This document shows positions 40,816-50,208 of a stretch of DNA of 64,000 nucleotides, piece after piece. The notes under the pieces were generated by a model that was given only the letters and a program-made list of their open reading frames with translations, was not told where the DNA came from and searched no databases. Position numbers and translations under genes: made by a program. Position 1 is the stretch's first letter. Every line of letters begins with the position of its first letter. Source of the stretch: CAXBBB01 sp963815505 (GTDB lineage Bacteria; Bacteroidota; Rhodothermia; Rhodothermales; BA12); assembly GCA_963815505.1 (NCBI GenBank), contig CAWFGU010000003.1, positions 62,001 through 126,000 of the forward strand, read 5' to 3'.

Positions 40816-43293
40816 CTAGAGCTCTCGTGGATCTACATCGCGCGGTGGCCTCTTCTCCAAAATAGGAGCCGCCGCATCGTCTGCGCGGGCGTCTGCACGC
40901 CTGGAGGGGTCACCGACCATTCCGTCGCCGTTTTCGTCGAGATCGGCGTCGGTCGTGGCGATGGCAGCCGAAATGCCGTCGTGCGGGTTGCGTTCGTCCG
41001 GCTTCGGCCCCTCGTCCTCTGACTTCTCCTCGTCTGGATAGGCGACGCGTCCGTGGTTGATGGCGAGCAGGCTGGTCAGCAGCGTTTCGCGAATCGTCTT
41101 GAGGTCGCGAAAGGTGAGATTGCAATCGTCGAGTTGGCCGTCGCGCACGCGGTCGCCGACGAGTTTGTCGATCAGCTTGGTCAGCGTCTTCTCGTTGACC
41201 TCGTTCAGGCTGCGGCTGGCCGCTTCGGTCGAGTCCGACAGCATCAGAATCGCCTCCTCGCGCGACCTGGGACGCGGTCCGGGATAGCGGTACAGTCCTT
41301 CGTCGACGGGAAGATCGGTGTCCTCGCGCATCGCGCAGGCCTGCCTGTAGAAATACTCGATACGCGTCGTGCCGTGGTGCGAACCGACAAACCGGAGAAC
41401 GGCCGCCGGAAGCCGCGCCGTCCGGCCGATCTCGAGTCCGTCGGGCACGTGCTTGACAATGATTCGTGCACTCTGGGCCGGACCGATGTCGTCGTGCGGG
41501 TTGTGCCCGTCGCGCTGGTTCTCGATGAAGTACGAGGGCGCGCGCATCTTACCCAGGTCGTGATAGAGCGCCCCGACGCGCGTCAGCAGCGTGTTGGCGC
41601 CGATGGCGTCGGCGCACGTTTCGGCGAGGTTGGCGACCTGCATCACGTGGTTGAACGTGCCGGGCGCGGTCTGGCTGAGTTCGCGCAGAACGGGCCGGTT
41701 GGTGTCAGACAGCTCGAGCAGCGTCAGGTCGGTCGTGATGCCGAACGCACGCTCGCACAGCCACAGCAGTGGATAGGTAAACAGCAGCAGCGCACCGTTG
41801 ATAGCGACGTAGATCAGATCCGTACCCAGCCGACTCAGATCGGCGCTCACTCCGGCGCGGGCGGCCAGAAGAGCCACAGCGTAGGCCAGGATCAGCAGCC
41901 CGGCCGTGAGGAAAATTTGTCCTCGGTTGCGAATGTCGCGCACGCTGAAGACGGCGAGCGTGCAGGCAAAGAGAGTGGCAAACGTAAACTCCAGGTCGTC
42001 GCTCAGCATGTGCCCCCCCAACAAGGCCAGAGAGATCGAGGCAAAGATGCCCACGCGCGAGTCGAACAGAATCGTCAGTAGGACCGACGCCAGCGCGACA
42101 GGGACGACGTACGTATCGGCAAATTCGAGCCGGGTGGAGAGGCCGTACAGTGCGATCGTGGCGCCGACGATGATCGAGACGAGCACGAACTGTCGCAGAT
42201 TGTCGAAGATGGCTCTACGCAGCAAATACAGATAGAGATAGAACAAAAACAGGACGGCGACGGCAATCAAGGCCTGTCCCAAAACCGTTTGCCAGACCAG
42301 CCCGGCGCCGCCCAGGTTGGTACGCGCCCTCGCCAGCGACTCCAGCTTTCGCGCCACGTCTGCGGTGACGAGTTGACCGCGCACGACGATCACCTCGCCC
42401 TCTTCGACGCTGCCCAACGTCGGCTGGATGCTCTGCTCGGCTACCTGCCACTGGTTGAACGTTTCGGCACGCATCAACTCCAGCGTGGGCATGAACATGC
42501 GGCGGAAGAAGGCCGTCGCTATCGAGGCGTAGTCCGGGTCGGCGGCGTAGCGCAGGCTCAGCCTGCTCCCGGCCAGTTCCCATGCTTCGTCCAGCCCATA
42601 CAGATCGCCTTTACGCCGAGGTCTATCCTGCCCGCGCTCTCCATCGCGCACGTAGATGAGATCGGTCTTGAGGCTGTCGAGCGGGATGTTGACGACGCCG
42701 AACGAGGTGAGGAAGCGGGACTCGTCGTAGGCCGCACCGATCAGTTCGCGCACGAGCGACAGGCTGGGATCGTCTTCGGCAGCCTGCGTCAGCGCGTTCC
42801 ACTGCCGCCCCGAAAGGCCGAGCTGAGTGCGCGCCCGCGACCGCTCGAACGCCGCCGAGTCGCGCCGGGCGCGCGGGCCGTCTCCCTGTTCCGTCGCCGT
42901 TCGGTAGCCCCGATAGTGCCTGAACACGGTCGTGAGTTGGCTCGTGAGCGTGTCGCGCGCCTGACCTGTAGATGCGGCGGCTTCCGGGCGCGGGCGAAAG
43001 AGCTGCGGACGCGTGTTGCGCGCCTCGCGACGCTCCATCGCCAGCGTTTCGGGCGACTTGAAGATGGCATAGTCGAAGGGCGCCTTGAGCGTTTCATCGG
43101 TCCACCGCTCGCCCAGCTCGGCTTCGTACGTCCACGACTTCTGACGCGGAAACGCCAGCACGGTCAAGGCGACGAGCAGCAAAAAGATGCCGATGCGTGC
43201 CAGCATGAACCGCCGTCCAGAGTCCGGGATGCTGTCGTCGAGCGGAGTGGCGGGATCGCGGCTCAGTCCGAAGCGGTCGAGGAAGAGCTTCAT
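40816..43293 (-). CDS. 7TM receptor with HD phosphodiesterase domain (PgpH-like, likely c-di-AMP hydrolase)
   Basis: Membrane phosphodiesterase of the 7TMR-HDED family, whose PgpH members degrade cyclic di-AMP. The 825 residues start MKLFLDRFGLSRDPATPLDD. One N-terminal helix (ARIGIFLLLVALTVLAF) leads to a roughly 350-residue extracytoplasmic HDED-type region with the VEEGEVIVVRGQLVTADVAR segment, then about six to seven transmembrane helices, then the HD domain (about 550-720) with FNHVMQVANLAETCADAIG, the catalytic YHDLGKMRAPSYFIENQ and FVGSHHGTT. An acidic, disordered tail ends the protein. Start overlaps the symporter stop (ATGA), so osmolyte transport and second-messenger breakdown may be linked. 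Confidence 0.88.
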   Translation of the reverse strand: MKLFLDRFGLSRDPATPLDDSIPDSGRRFMLARIGIFLLLVALTVLAFPRQKSWTYEAELGERWTDETLKAPFDYAIFKSPETLAMERREARNTRPQLFRPRPEAAASTGQARDTLTSQLTTVFRHYRGYRTATEQGDGPRARRDSAAFERSRARTQLGLSGRQWNALTQAAEDDPSLSLVRELIGAAYDESRFLTSFGVVNIPLDSLKTDLIYVRDGERGQDRPRRKGDLYGLDEAWELAGSRLSLRYAADPDYASIATAFFRRMFMPTLELMRAETFNQWQVAEQSIQPTLGSVEEGEVIVVRGQLVTADVARKLESLARARTNLGGAGLVWQTVLGQALIAVAVLFLFYLYLYLLRRAIFDNLRQFVLVSIIVGATIALYGLSTRLEFADTYVVPVALASVLLTILFDSRVGIFASISLALLGGHMLSDDLEFTFATLFACTLAVFSVRDIRNRGQIFLTAGLLILAYAVALLAARAGVSADLSRLGTDLIYVAINGALLLFTYPLLWLCERAFGITTDLTLLELSDTNRPVLRELSQTAPGTFNHVMQVANLAETCADAIGANTLLTRVGALYHDLGKMRAPSYFIENQRDGHNPHDDIGPAQSARIIVKHVPDGLEIGRTARLPAAVLRFVGSHHGTTRIEYFYRQACAMREDTDLPVDEGLYRYPGPRPRSREEAILMLSDSTEAASRSLNEVNEKTLTKLIDKLVGDRVRDGQLDDCNLTFRDLKTIRETLLTSLLAINHGRVAYPDEEKSEDEGPKPDERNPHDGISAAIATTDADLDENGDGMVGDPSRRADARADDAAAPILEKRPPRDVDPREL

Positions 43294-44849
43294 GCGCGAA
43301 CCGGGTCCGGAACGTCGGCGGGCGGTGCGGGATGTCGCAGCGCGAGGAGCGATCCGACGACGAGCGTAATAGCCGAGCCGATGGCGACGTACCACGGCCA
43401 GCCGATCGGGCTATATCCATCGGGCGATCCGCTCAGCATCAACTGCATCATCCACCCATCAGACGGATTCCACCAGACACCTTTGACGATCAAGAAGAGT
43501 AGCACGATCGAAATGAGGAACGCGATTACACCGTCCTGTTGATTGGGACGCGGGTTGAGCAGGCCCAGCAGGAAAATGCCCAGCAGACCGCCGTACGTGA
43601 ACGATGCTATGCTCAGCCCTAACTCGATGACGGGCCCCTGGTAATCGGTGAACAGGAGCGCCGAACCGATGAAGATGAGACCCCAGACGAGGGTGAGAAT
43701 GCGGGAGAGTCGAAGCGACTGGGCTTCGCTCAGCGGGCGTCCGCCCAGGCGCTGGTAGAAGTCGAAAAGCGAGGATGAGGCGAGCGAGTTGAGCGACGAC
43801 GAAAGCGTACTCATGGCTGCGGCGATGATGCCCGCGAGAATCAGGCCGGAGAGACCGGGTGGCAGCCCTTCGATGAGGAAGCGGGGGAAGATCTCATTGC
43901 CGTTTGCAAGGCCGAGTTCGGCCGGAGCCAATCCGCCGTAGTGCGCCCACAGCAGCAGCCCGACGAACAGAAAGAGCGCAAACTGCAACATCACGAGAAA
44001 GCCGCTCATCACGAGCGCTTTCTTGGCGTCCGTCTCGTCGCGACACGTGAGCAGGCGTTGCACGATCAGGTGATCGGTGCCATGCGACGCCATCGCGAAG
44101 ATCCCGCCGCCCAGCACGGCAGTCCAAAACACGTACGGCGTAGTCAGCCACGCGCTCAGCGACTCACCGAATCCGAAGTCGAATAGCGCCAGTTTGCCCT
44201 GCTCGCCCGCATCCGCCCACCAGTTCGGCGGCACGTCTCCGAGCAGCAGCGCCGCAGCCACAATGCCGCCGCCGACGTACAACCCCATCTGGATCGCGTC
44301 CATCCACACCACGGCGCGTATGCCACCGACCAGCGTGTACGCGACCGTAATCAGCGCGATCGCCGCGATGATCAGGCCGTACGACACTTCTTCGTAGCCC
44401 ATCGATACCGCGATGACGCGCAGCGGAATGGCTGTCGCGAACAGGCGGACTCCGTCGGCGAGCAGGCGCGTGAGCATGAACGTACCCGCAGCCGTGGCGC
44501 GCATGGCGTCTCCAAAGCGCTGCCCCAGAAACTCGTAGGCGGTCGACATCGACCCTCTGAAGTAGCGAGGCAGAAAGACCATCGACACGACGATGCGACC
44601 GAGGATGTAGCCGATCGTGATCTGAAGAAACGTGAACGATCCGCCGTACGCCACAGCCGGAACGCCGATGACGGTGAGCGTACTCGTCTCCGTAGCGACG
44701 ACCGAGAAGCTGACGGCCCACCAGGGCAAGTCGCGCCCCCCCAAGAAGTAGTCGGTCGTCGAAGTCTGTTTGCCACTCGTGAGTATCCCGAATGCGGCGA
44801 TACCGACGAGATAGCTGCCGATGATGATAAAGTCGAGGGGAGTGAGCAT
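43290..44849 (-). CDS. Sodium:solute symporter (SSS family)
   Basis: Secondary transporter using sodium; substrate unknown. From the ATG at 44849 (MLTPLDFIIIGSYLVGIAAF) 519 residues give about 13 transmembrane helices. Hallmarks are DYFLGGRDLPWWAVSFSVVA, the sodium-site region ETSTLTVIGVPAVAYGG, AYTLVGGIRAVVWMDAIQMG and the IAAAMSTLSSSLNSLASSSL motif. An upstream frame to 44939 is not family sequence. It is followed by and overlaps the PgpH-like gene; upstream on the same strand is ligA, 37 bp away. Confidence 0.9.
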   Translation of the reverse strand: MLTPLDFIIIGSYLVGIAAFGILTSGKQTSTTDYFLGGRDLPWWAVSFSVVATETSTLTVIGVPAVAYGGSFTFLQITIGYILGRIVVSMVFLPRYFRGSMSTAYEFLGQRFGDAMRATAAGTFMLTRLLADGVRLFATAIPLRVIAVSMGYEEVSYGLIIAAIALITVAYTLVGGIRAVVWMDAIQMGLYVGGGIVAAALLLGDVPPNWWADAGEQGKLALFDFGFGESLSAWLTTPYVFWTAVLGGGIFAMASHGTDHLIVQRLLTCRDETDAKKALVMSGFLVMLQFALFLFVGLLLWAHYGGLAPAELGLANGNEIFPRFLIEGLPPGLSGLILAGIIAAAMSTLSSSLNSLASSSLFDFYQRLGGRPLSEAQSLRLSRILTLVWGLIFIGSALLFTDYQGPVIELGLSIASFTYGGLLGIFLLGLLNPRPNQQDGVIAFLISIVLLFLIVKGVWWNPSDGWMMQLMLSGSPDGYSPIGWPWYVAIGSAITLVVGSLLALRHPAPPADVPDPVRA

Positions 44850-44886
44850 TGATCGGGCGAAATAAGACAGTCGGCGGTTGCTCAAT

Positions 44887-47078
44887 CTACCCAATCGCGG
44901 GCGCTGCGTCGTCGGCTTCCTGAGAGTCGGTGGTTTCACCCGTGCCGGCGGCGCCCAGCAGCACCTGGAATCCGTCCCAGTCGAGGACGGGAATGCCCAG
45001 TTTGGTCGCTTTATCCAGCTTGGATCCAGCCGACGATCCAGCGACGAGATAGTCGGTCTTTTTACTCACGCTCGACGCCACACGCCCGCCCGCCGCCTTG
45101 ACTTGAGCCGCCGCATCGGTCCGGCTGACGCCTGGGAGCGTGCCCGTGATGACAAACGCCTTGCCCGCCAGCGGCCCTTGAGTCGGCTCGTGCGAGAAGA
45201 CAGGCTCGCTCGGCAACCGTTCGGTATTGACTCCGACCGACCGCATCCGGTCGACCAGTGCACGGTTCTCGTCGGTCGCGAACCAGTCGGCGACGCTCTG
45301 CGCGATGATCGGCCCGACACCGTCGATGGCCGCCAGTTCGTCGACTCCAGCTTTGCCCAGCGCCTGGAGCGACGCGTAGTGCATCGCCAGCAACTCGGCA
45401 ACGGTCGAGCCGACGTGGCGAATGCCCATGCCGAACAGCAATCGGCTCAGCGGACGCGTGCGCGCCACGTCGATTCCGGCGAGCAGGCGCTCGGCTTTCT
45501 TCTCGGCGAAGCGGTCGAGTGCGACTAACTCCTCGGCTGTCAACTTAAAGATGTCGTCCAGGTGGGCGAGCAGTCCCTCTTCGACCAGTTGGACGGCGAG
45601 TTTGCTGCCCATGCCGTCAATGTCCATCGCGTTGCGAGCGGCGAAGTGCTCGACCAAGCGGATGAACTGCGCCGGGCAGTCAGACGAAATGCAGTACAGA
45701 TCGGCCTCATCTTCGGCCCGTTCCAAGACAGATCCGCACGAGGGACACTCGGTCGGCATGGCCCACGGAACAGTGTCGTTGGGCCGCGCTTCTCCGACGA
45801 CGCGCACGACCTGGGGAATCACATCGCCCGCGCGCTTGACGACGACGGTATCGCCCAACCGGATGTCACGGCTCGAGATGTAGTCGCCGTTGTGGAGTGT
45901 GGCCTGCGAGACGGTCACCCCGCCGATACGGACCGGCGCCAGGACGGCTTCGGGCTTGATAGCGCCCGTCCGCCCGACGTTGACCTCGATGCCGAGCAGC
46001 GTCGTTGTCGCCTCGCGAGCGGGAAACTTGAACGCGATGGCCCAGCGCGGCGCATTGGAGACGAAGCCCAGCGCCTGCTGATCGGCAAACGCGTCGACTT
46101 TGAGGACGACGCCGTCGATCTCGTAGTCGAGTGTGTCGCGCCGGTTCGTCCACTCCTCGCAGACGACCAGCGCGTCGTCCAGCGTAGGACATTGCGTTGC
46201 ATGGGGGTTGACCGGAATGCCTCGCGCGCCCATCCACCGGAGCGCGTCGTACTGGCCGCCGGGCAGATCTTCTCCCCCGCCGACTGGTCCCAGACCGTAG
46301 CCGAAAAACCTCAGGGGCCGCTGGGCCGTCACGCTCGGGTCGAGTTGGCGCAGGCTTCCCGCAGCGGCGTTGCGCGGGTTGGCGAACAGCTTCTCCCCTG
46401 CCTCGATCTGCCGGGCGTTGAACGCCTCGAACTCTGACTTAGCCATGTACACTTCACCCCGCACCTCAATCGACGCCGGAGCGTCGGTCATGCGCAGGCC
46501 GATCGCTCGAATCGTGCGCACGTTTGAGGTGATGTTCTCGCCGACGTAGCCGTTGCCGCGCGTCGCTGCCGTCTCGAGAACTCCGCGGCTATAGGTCAGC
46601 GCCAACGCCAGACCGTCGATCTTGAGTTCGGCCGTCAGCGCTGGCTCGCGTCCGTCCAGTAACTTGACGCAGCGTGCGTACCACGCCCGCACGTCGTCAA
46701 GCGTGAACGCGTTTCCGAGCGATAGCAGTGGCTGAGGATGGGTGTGCTTTTCGAACCCATCGGACGGCGCCGTTCCGACGCGCTGCGTGGGCGAGTCGGG
46801 CGTCGCCAGAGTGGGGAAAGGTCGTCTCTACGGCCACAAGCGCGCCGTACAACCGGTCGTACTCCTCGTCGGGAATCAGCGGTGCGTCGTGCGCATAGTA
46901 GCGCCTCCGTGCGCGCGGACGACACTGCGCAGCTCGGCCGCCCACGACTCGGCGGCCGCTTCCCCCGTCAGCGCTCCGCTGATTCGAGACGTGCCAGCAG
47001 GTCCTGAGTCTCTGCCACGAGCGCCTGTTCAAGGGAAAGCTCGGAAGGCGCGGCGAAGAGCGGTCCGGGATCGGGCAC
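44887..47078 (-). pseudogene. ligA: NAD-dependent DNA ligase LigA, three apparent frameshifts in the N-terminal 250 bp
   Basis: Seals nicks in replication and repair with NAD as cofactor; essential in most bacteria. From 46692 on the frame is intact and holds the adenylation motif TAELKIDGLALAL (KxDG), GEVYMAKSEFEAFNA, ELVERMAQ-like NVGRTGAIKPEAV, the four-cysteine zinc finger (CPSCGSVLERAE ... CISSDCPAQ), HhH repeats and a BRCT domain (GKAFVITGTLPGVSR). Upstream, the Ia domain is split: LARLESAER / LTGEAAAESWAAELRSVVRA / RRYYAHDAPLIPDEEYDRLY / TLATPDSPTQRVGTAPSDGF. Joining needs one base added near 46970, one near 46908 and one removed in CCCC at 46813-46816. Corrected total 2193 bases = 731 codons. 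Probably sequencing error. GTG at 47078 proposed start. Confidence 0.88.
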
Positions 47079-47355
47079 GGTAAGAAATCGGGTTTGTAGC
47101 AGTGAGTACGAACGCAGCCGTCTCTAGGCTTGGGTTCGGAGACGCGTCGATTCTCGGGCGACCGGACGGCGTTCGGTTGTGCTAACTCACGTTGACCTCA
47201 AAGTGCGCGGAGCGAGCTGCTTTACTCTGCACGGATGGCTCGATGCGATCTGGTTACAGCGTCGGGTGTCGGCAGCCGCGGGAGCCGTCGCCCGCGCTTC
47301 GACGCCAACACCTGACGCATCGTCGTCCCGATTGATCACGGTCGCCCCGCTCGCG

Positions 47356-48414
47356 TTACTGGCGAAACGGTTCGCCCTGAACGGTGACAACGACGAACTC
47401 GGGCAGCGCCTGGCACGCATCGGTGAGACACAACGTTGCCTCGTCGGTGAACGGAAAGTCGTGACTCTCACCGATTTCGATCCAGTAGGGGCGACGCACG
47501 TCTTCGTCGCGCGTGATTTTGAGGTTCTGGATCGGCGCCCCATCGGCGCGGACGGTGAGCGTGAGTTGGTCGGGCAGCGTGATGTCGTCGGGCGAGGGCG
47601 GCGGCGGGCGCGTCGGTTGGACGGGATCGGTCTGCTCGGTCGTTTGGGCGATGCGCTCGTCGCCTTCGTCATCGCCCGAGAAGAACCAGAAAGCGGCTCC
47701 GGCGATGAGCAGCAGCGCCACGACGGCGCCGACGATGAGTCCCCATGGCGTTTCCGACGAGGTCGGGGTACGCGGCTTCCGCTCGGCAGGAGGTCGGTCT
47801 GCGGATCGTCCGCTCGCTGTTTCCCAATCGGCGCCCGAGGCAACGGCGGACTGGTGAGCTTTCTCGGCGCGGCGCGAGTCTTCCTCCTCGCGCTGCGCGG
47901 TGAGCGCCCGCAGTTCCTCTTCGGCGTGCTGCTGCGCTGCTCGGTCGTCGTTCTCGGCGGCCTCTCGCGCTCGGCGCTCGGCCTCCAGGCGCTTGATTTC
48001 TTTGCCCTCGGCTTCGAGCCGCTTTCGCTCCTCGGCGGCCTCGCGGAGCAGCTTCTTCTCCAGCTCAGCATCGACGCTCGCTGCGGCACGCGTGATCCAT
48101 GTCCGGTCGTAGCGCCCTTGAGATGCGTCGTCGAACACTTCGGTTAGCGCCTTGACCGGAAGCCCGACCGCGAATGCGTACGAGCGGAGCAGCGAGCGCA
48201 GATAGACCTGGTTGAACATCTTGCTCTCGATCAACCCGTCGGTTTCGAACTGCCGCAGCACGTCGATCGGCACACGGGTGCGTTCGTAGACCTGTTCGAG
48301 CGTCATGTCGCGTCGCTTACGCTCGTCGCGCAAGTCGTCGGTGAGTCGGCGGAGAGCCTCGGCGGGCGTGTGCTCCTCAAAGGAGGAATCCGGCAAGGCG
48401 GTCGGCTCCGGCAT
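47356..48414 (-). CDS. RodZ-like protein: HTH domain, coiled-coil, single TM, extracytoplasmic domain
   Basis: Cytoskeleton/shape-associated RodZ-type protein, normally linking MreB to the envelope. The 352 residues contain an N-terminal HTH_25 domain (DLRDERKRRDMTLEQVYERT, then VPIDVLRQFETDGL and YLRSLLRSYAFAVGL), a highly charged helical stretch with REAAEERKRLEAEGKEIKRL (coiled coil), a transmembrane segment VGAVVALLLIAGAAFWFFSG, and a periplasmic beta domain (TLTVRADGAPIQNLKITRDE). The long coiled-coil is unlike E. coli RodZ. The stop is 278 bp before ligA. Confidence 0.8.
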   Translation of the reverse strand: MPEPTALPDSSFEEHTPAEALRRLTDDLRDERKRRDMTLEQVYERTRVPIDVLRQFETDGLIESKMFNQVYLRSLLRSYAFAVGLPVKALTEVFDDASQGRYDRTWITRAAASVDAELEKKLLREAAEERKRLEAEGKEIKRLEAERRAREAAENDDRAAQQHAEEELRALTAQREEEDSRRAEKAHQSAVASGADWETASGRSADRPPAERKPRTPTSSETPWGLIVGAVVALLLIAGAAFWFFSGDDEGDERIAQTTEQTDPVQPTRPPPPSPDDITLPDQLTLTVRADGAPIQNLKITRDEDVRRPYWIEIGESHDFPFTDEATLCLTDACQALPEFVVVTVQGEPFRQ

Positions 48415-48521
48415 AGCGAGATGGATGGAGGTGGGAGAGTCGGAAGACGTTACGCACCCGCAGCCGCTACCCGCAACTGTGTAGCGCGTTGGTCTGCTCG
48501 GCTTCCAGCATCCTTACACGC

Positions 48522-48556
48522 AAACGGCTCCGCGGCGAGGTGCCGAAGAGCCGTTT
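48522..48556 (-). terminator. Hairpin downstream of dps
   Basis: AAACGGCT pairs with AGCCGTTT around a loop with an inner CGGC/GCCG pairing; the A/T ends make it look like a two-way intrinsic terminator. It lies 25-60 bases after the dps stop on the minus strand. Confidence 0.55.
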
Positions 48557-48581
48557 GTAGTGATGTGGCATGTAGGGGCGC

Positions 48582-49223
48582 CTACTCGGCGACCAAGTCT
48601 TTCTCTTTGACGGTCAGCCCGATTTCCAGGGTATCCTCACCCAGGAAGTGGTCGAGGTGATGCGCCCGGTCTTCGCTGCGGAAGAGAATGTGCTTGAGCA
48701 GCTTCTCGGTGCCATAATCCTTGACCTTATTGGCCTTGGTGATGGATCCGCGGATAGACTCGGACACGATGCCCTCGGCGGTGCGGTCGTGCTCCAGCGA
48801 CGGGCGGATGCGGTAGGTGCCCTCGGGTTCGTGCTCGATCACGCTCAGGCGCGCCTGGTTGACCGGATCGCTCGTCGGGATGCCGCCGAGGGCCGTCATG
48901 CGCTCCGCGAGTGCGTCGAGGTCGTCGTGGACTTCGATGTAGTGCTCTTCCAGAAACTTGTGTAGCTGCAAGAACTGCGGGCCTTCGACGAGCCAGTGGT
49001 GTTTGTGGTACTGATGGTACATCACCCAGAACGAAGCCTGAAGTGCGTCGAGATCGGGCAGCATCGACTCGACGGCCTTCTCGTCCAGACGGATCGGGTT
49101 GTCCTCGATCAGGGTCTGCTCTCGCCACGGTTTGCCAAACGTCTGGCGGCGCTTTTTCTCGGAACGAAGGTGACCGTCGCCATCCATGTGTTCGTTGTGA
49201 TAGTCGTGGTTGGGCAAGCTCAT
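48582..49223 (-). CDS. dps: Dps family DNA-binding ferritin
   Basis: Twelve-subunit ferritin-like cage that stores iron, consumes peroxide and protects DNA. The 213 residues include the ferroxidase set HKHHWLVEGPQFLQLHKFLE, followed by EEHYIEVHDDLDALAERMT (D/E/H ligands at the subunit interface) and SEDRAHHLDHFLGED. The 50-residue N-terminal extension rich in H, D, K and R (HNEHMDGDGHLRSEKKRR) exceeds the usual and may bind DNA or metal. A likely terminator follows. With bcp and DUF892 genes it adds to the stress theme of the window, though they are distant. Confidence 0.93.
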   Translation of the reverse strand: MSLPNHDYHNEHMDGDGHLRSEKKRRQTFGKPWREQTLIEDNPIRLDEKAVESMLPDLDALQASFWVMYHQYHKHHWLVEGPQFLQLHKFLEEHYIEVHDDLDALAERMTALGGIPTSDPVNQARLSVIEHEPEGTYRIRPSLEHDRTAEGIVSESIRGSITKANKVKDYGTEKLLKHILFRSEDRAHHLDHFLGEDTLEIGLTVKEKDLVAE

Positions 49224-49305
49224 GTCGAAAGAAGGATTAGTTTCGCCTCTTCATAGCCGCCTTGTCACCGGTCAGTTTCGACCGACACAGATGCTGTCAA
49301 CGGCG

Positions 49306-49701
49306 TTACACCAACCGACGAACGCGGTACCGCTTGCGCTTCGTTTGGGCCAATCGCTGACGAGCAGCGGGATCGAGGTCGGATGCTGAACTCAACCGTT
49401 CAGCGGCAGCGGCTGAGGGAGTCGGGTACAGGGACACGGCTGGGTCGGGCCGCCGGACCTCCCCATCTCCCAAGAGTCCGATGACACCGACAGGTTGAAT
49501 CGCAGGCGGGGATTCGGGCCGGAGGCGCTCAGGCGAGCGGATTGCGCCTCGTCGGTCAGGATCGGAAGGGGTAGAGTTTGCCTTGCTCACAAGGGAACGC
49601 CTATGCATCCGCCATGCGATGAGTAGAATCAGCGTCGGGATTCCCGTAGTTAGGACAAGGGTAGAGAGCAGACGAATAACGTCTGGGTCGGTAGGCTGCA
49701 C
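49306..49701 (-). CDS. Hypothetical protein with N-terminal TM, 131 aa
   Basis: Unrecognised. One hydrophobic helix (LLSTLVLTTGIPTLILLIAW) is followed by a positively charged MHRRSLVSKAN and a disordered tail rich in P, S and A ending RKRYRVRRLV. It would be an inner-membrane protein with a cytoplasmic tail. No family is apparent. Start ATG at 49701; it stands 140 bp from the next gene on the same strand. Coding potential is moderate. Confidence 0.45.
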   Translation of the reverse strand: MQPTDPDVIRLLSTLVLTTGIPTLILLIAWRMHRRSLVSKANSTPSDPDRRGAIRSPERLRPESPPAIQPVGVIGLLGDGEVRRPDPAVSLYPTPSAAAAERLSSASDLDPAARQRLAQTKRKRYRVRRLV

Positions 49702-49841
49702 GAACTGAACAGGTAGTGGTGGTGACCAGTCCTATCCAACGGCTCGGCGGTTGGTGTCACCCAAACGCTCCGTATCGGTAACGCGTTGGGCAACGGTCAC
49801 GTGACGCTCAGCAGTGTCCCAACGGTGAGTCAGATTCCCCG

Positions 49842-50180
49842 CTAGCGTGGCGGCTGTTGTGGCCGCTGCGGCCGCTGTGGACGCTGCATCTGCCGATGCT
49901 CGTACGGCAGTTGTCCTGGCCTCGGTGGCGGCGGCCCTGCGTACGTACGCGGCGCCTGGCGAGGTGCCGAGTTGGGAGGAAACTGACCTACCGGATACGG
50001 TCGGTGCACAGGGCCGGGCCGAGGGTGCGCAGCAGACGCTGTATTGCGGTTGCGCTGCGCGGCCTCTTCCAATTCCATCGCCTCTTTCCGCCTCGCCAGT
50101 AGAAAGGCGGTAACCATCAATAGGCCGGTAGCGACACTCGTCGTGATGACGATCGTCAAGATCAAGCGGAGGATTTCCAT
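49842..50180 (-). CDS. Hypothetical membrane protein with P/Q/R repeat tail, 112 aa
   Basis: Unknown. An N-terminal transmembrane segment (LRLILTIVITTSVATGLLMV) is followed by a charged MELEEAAQRN and a proline-rich tail with a short tandem QRP repeat (QRPQRPQRPQQPPR). The repeat corresponds to a GC-rich tandem sequence near 49846-49890. It is in the same orientation as the acyl-CoA dehydrogenase 28 bp upstream of it. The composition is plausible for a membrane-anchored low-complexity protein, but a chance frame cannot be excluded. Confidence 0.45.
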   Translation of the reverse strand: MEILRLILTIVITTSVATGLLMVTAFLLARRKEAMELEEAAQRNRNTASAAHPRPGPVHRPYPVGQFPPNSAPRQAPRTYAGPPPPRPGQLPYEHRQMQRPQRPQRPQQPPR

Positions 50181-50208
50181 AGGGGTGGAAGTGGGGCAGA
50201 TGGAGTGG

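Noticed and set aside
47187..47355. C-terminal extension of the RodZ-like protein through a second frame
   Set aside because: No family content could be recognised past the stop at 47356; a further frameshift is possible but not supported.
49846..49890. GC-rich tandem repeat as a minisatellite or CRISPR-like array
   Set aside because: It is a short in-frame QRP coding repeat without spacers.
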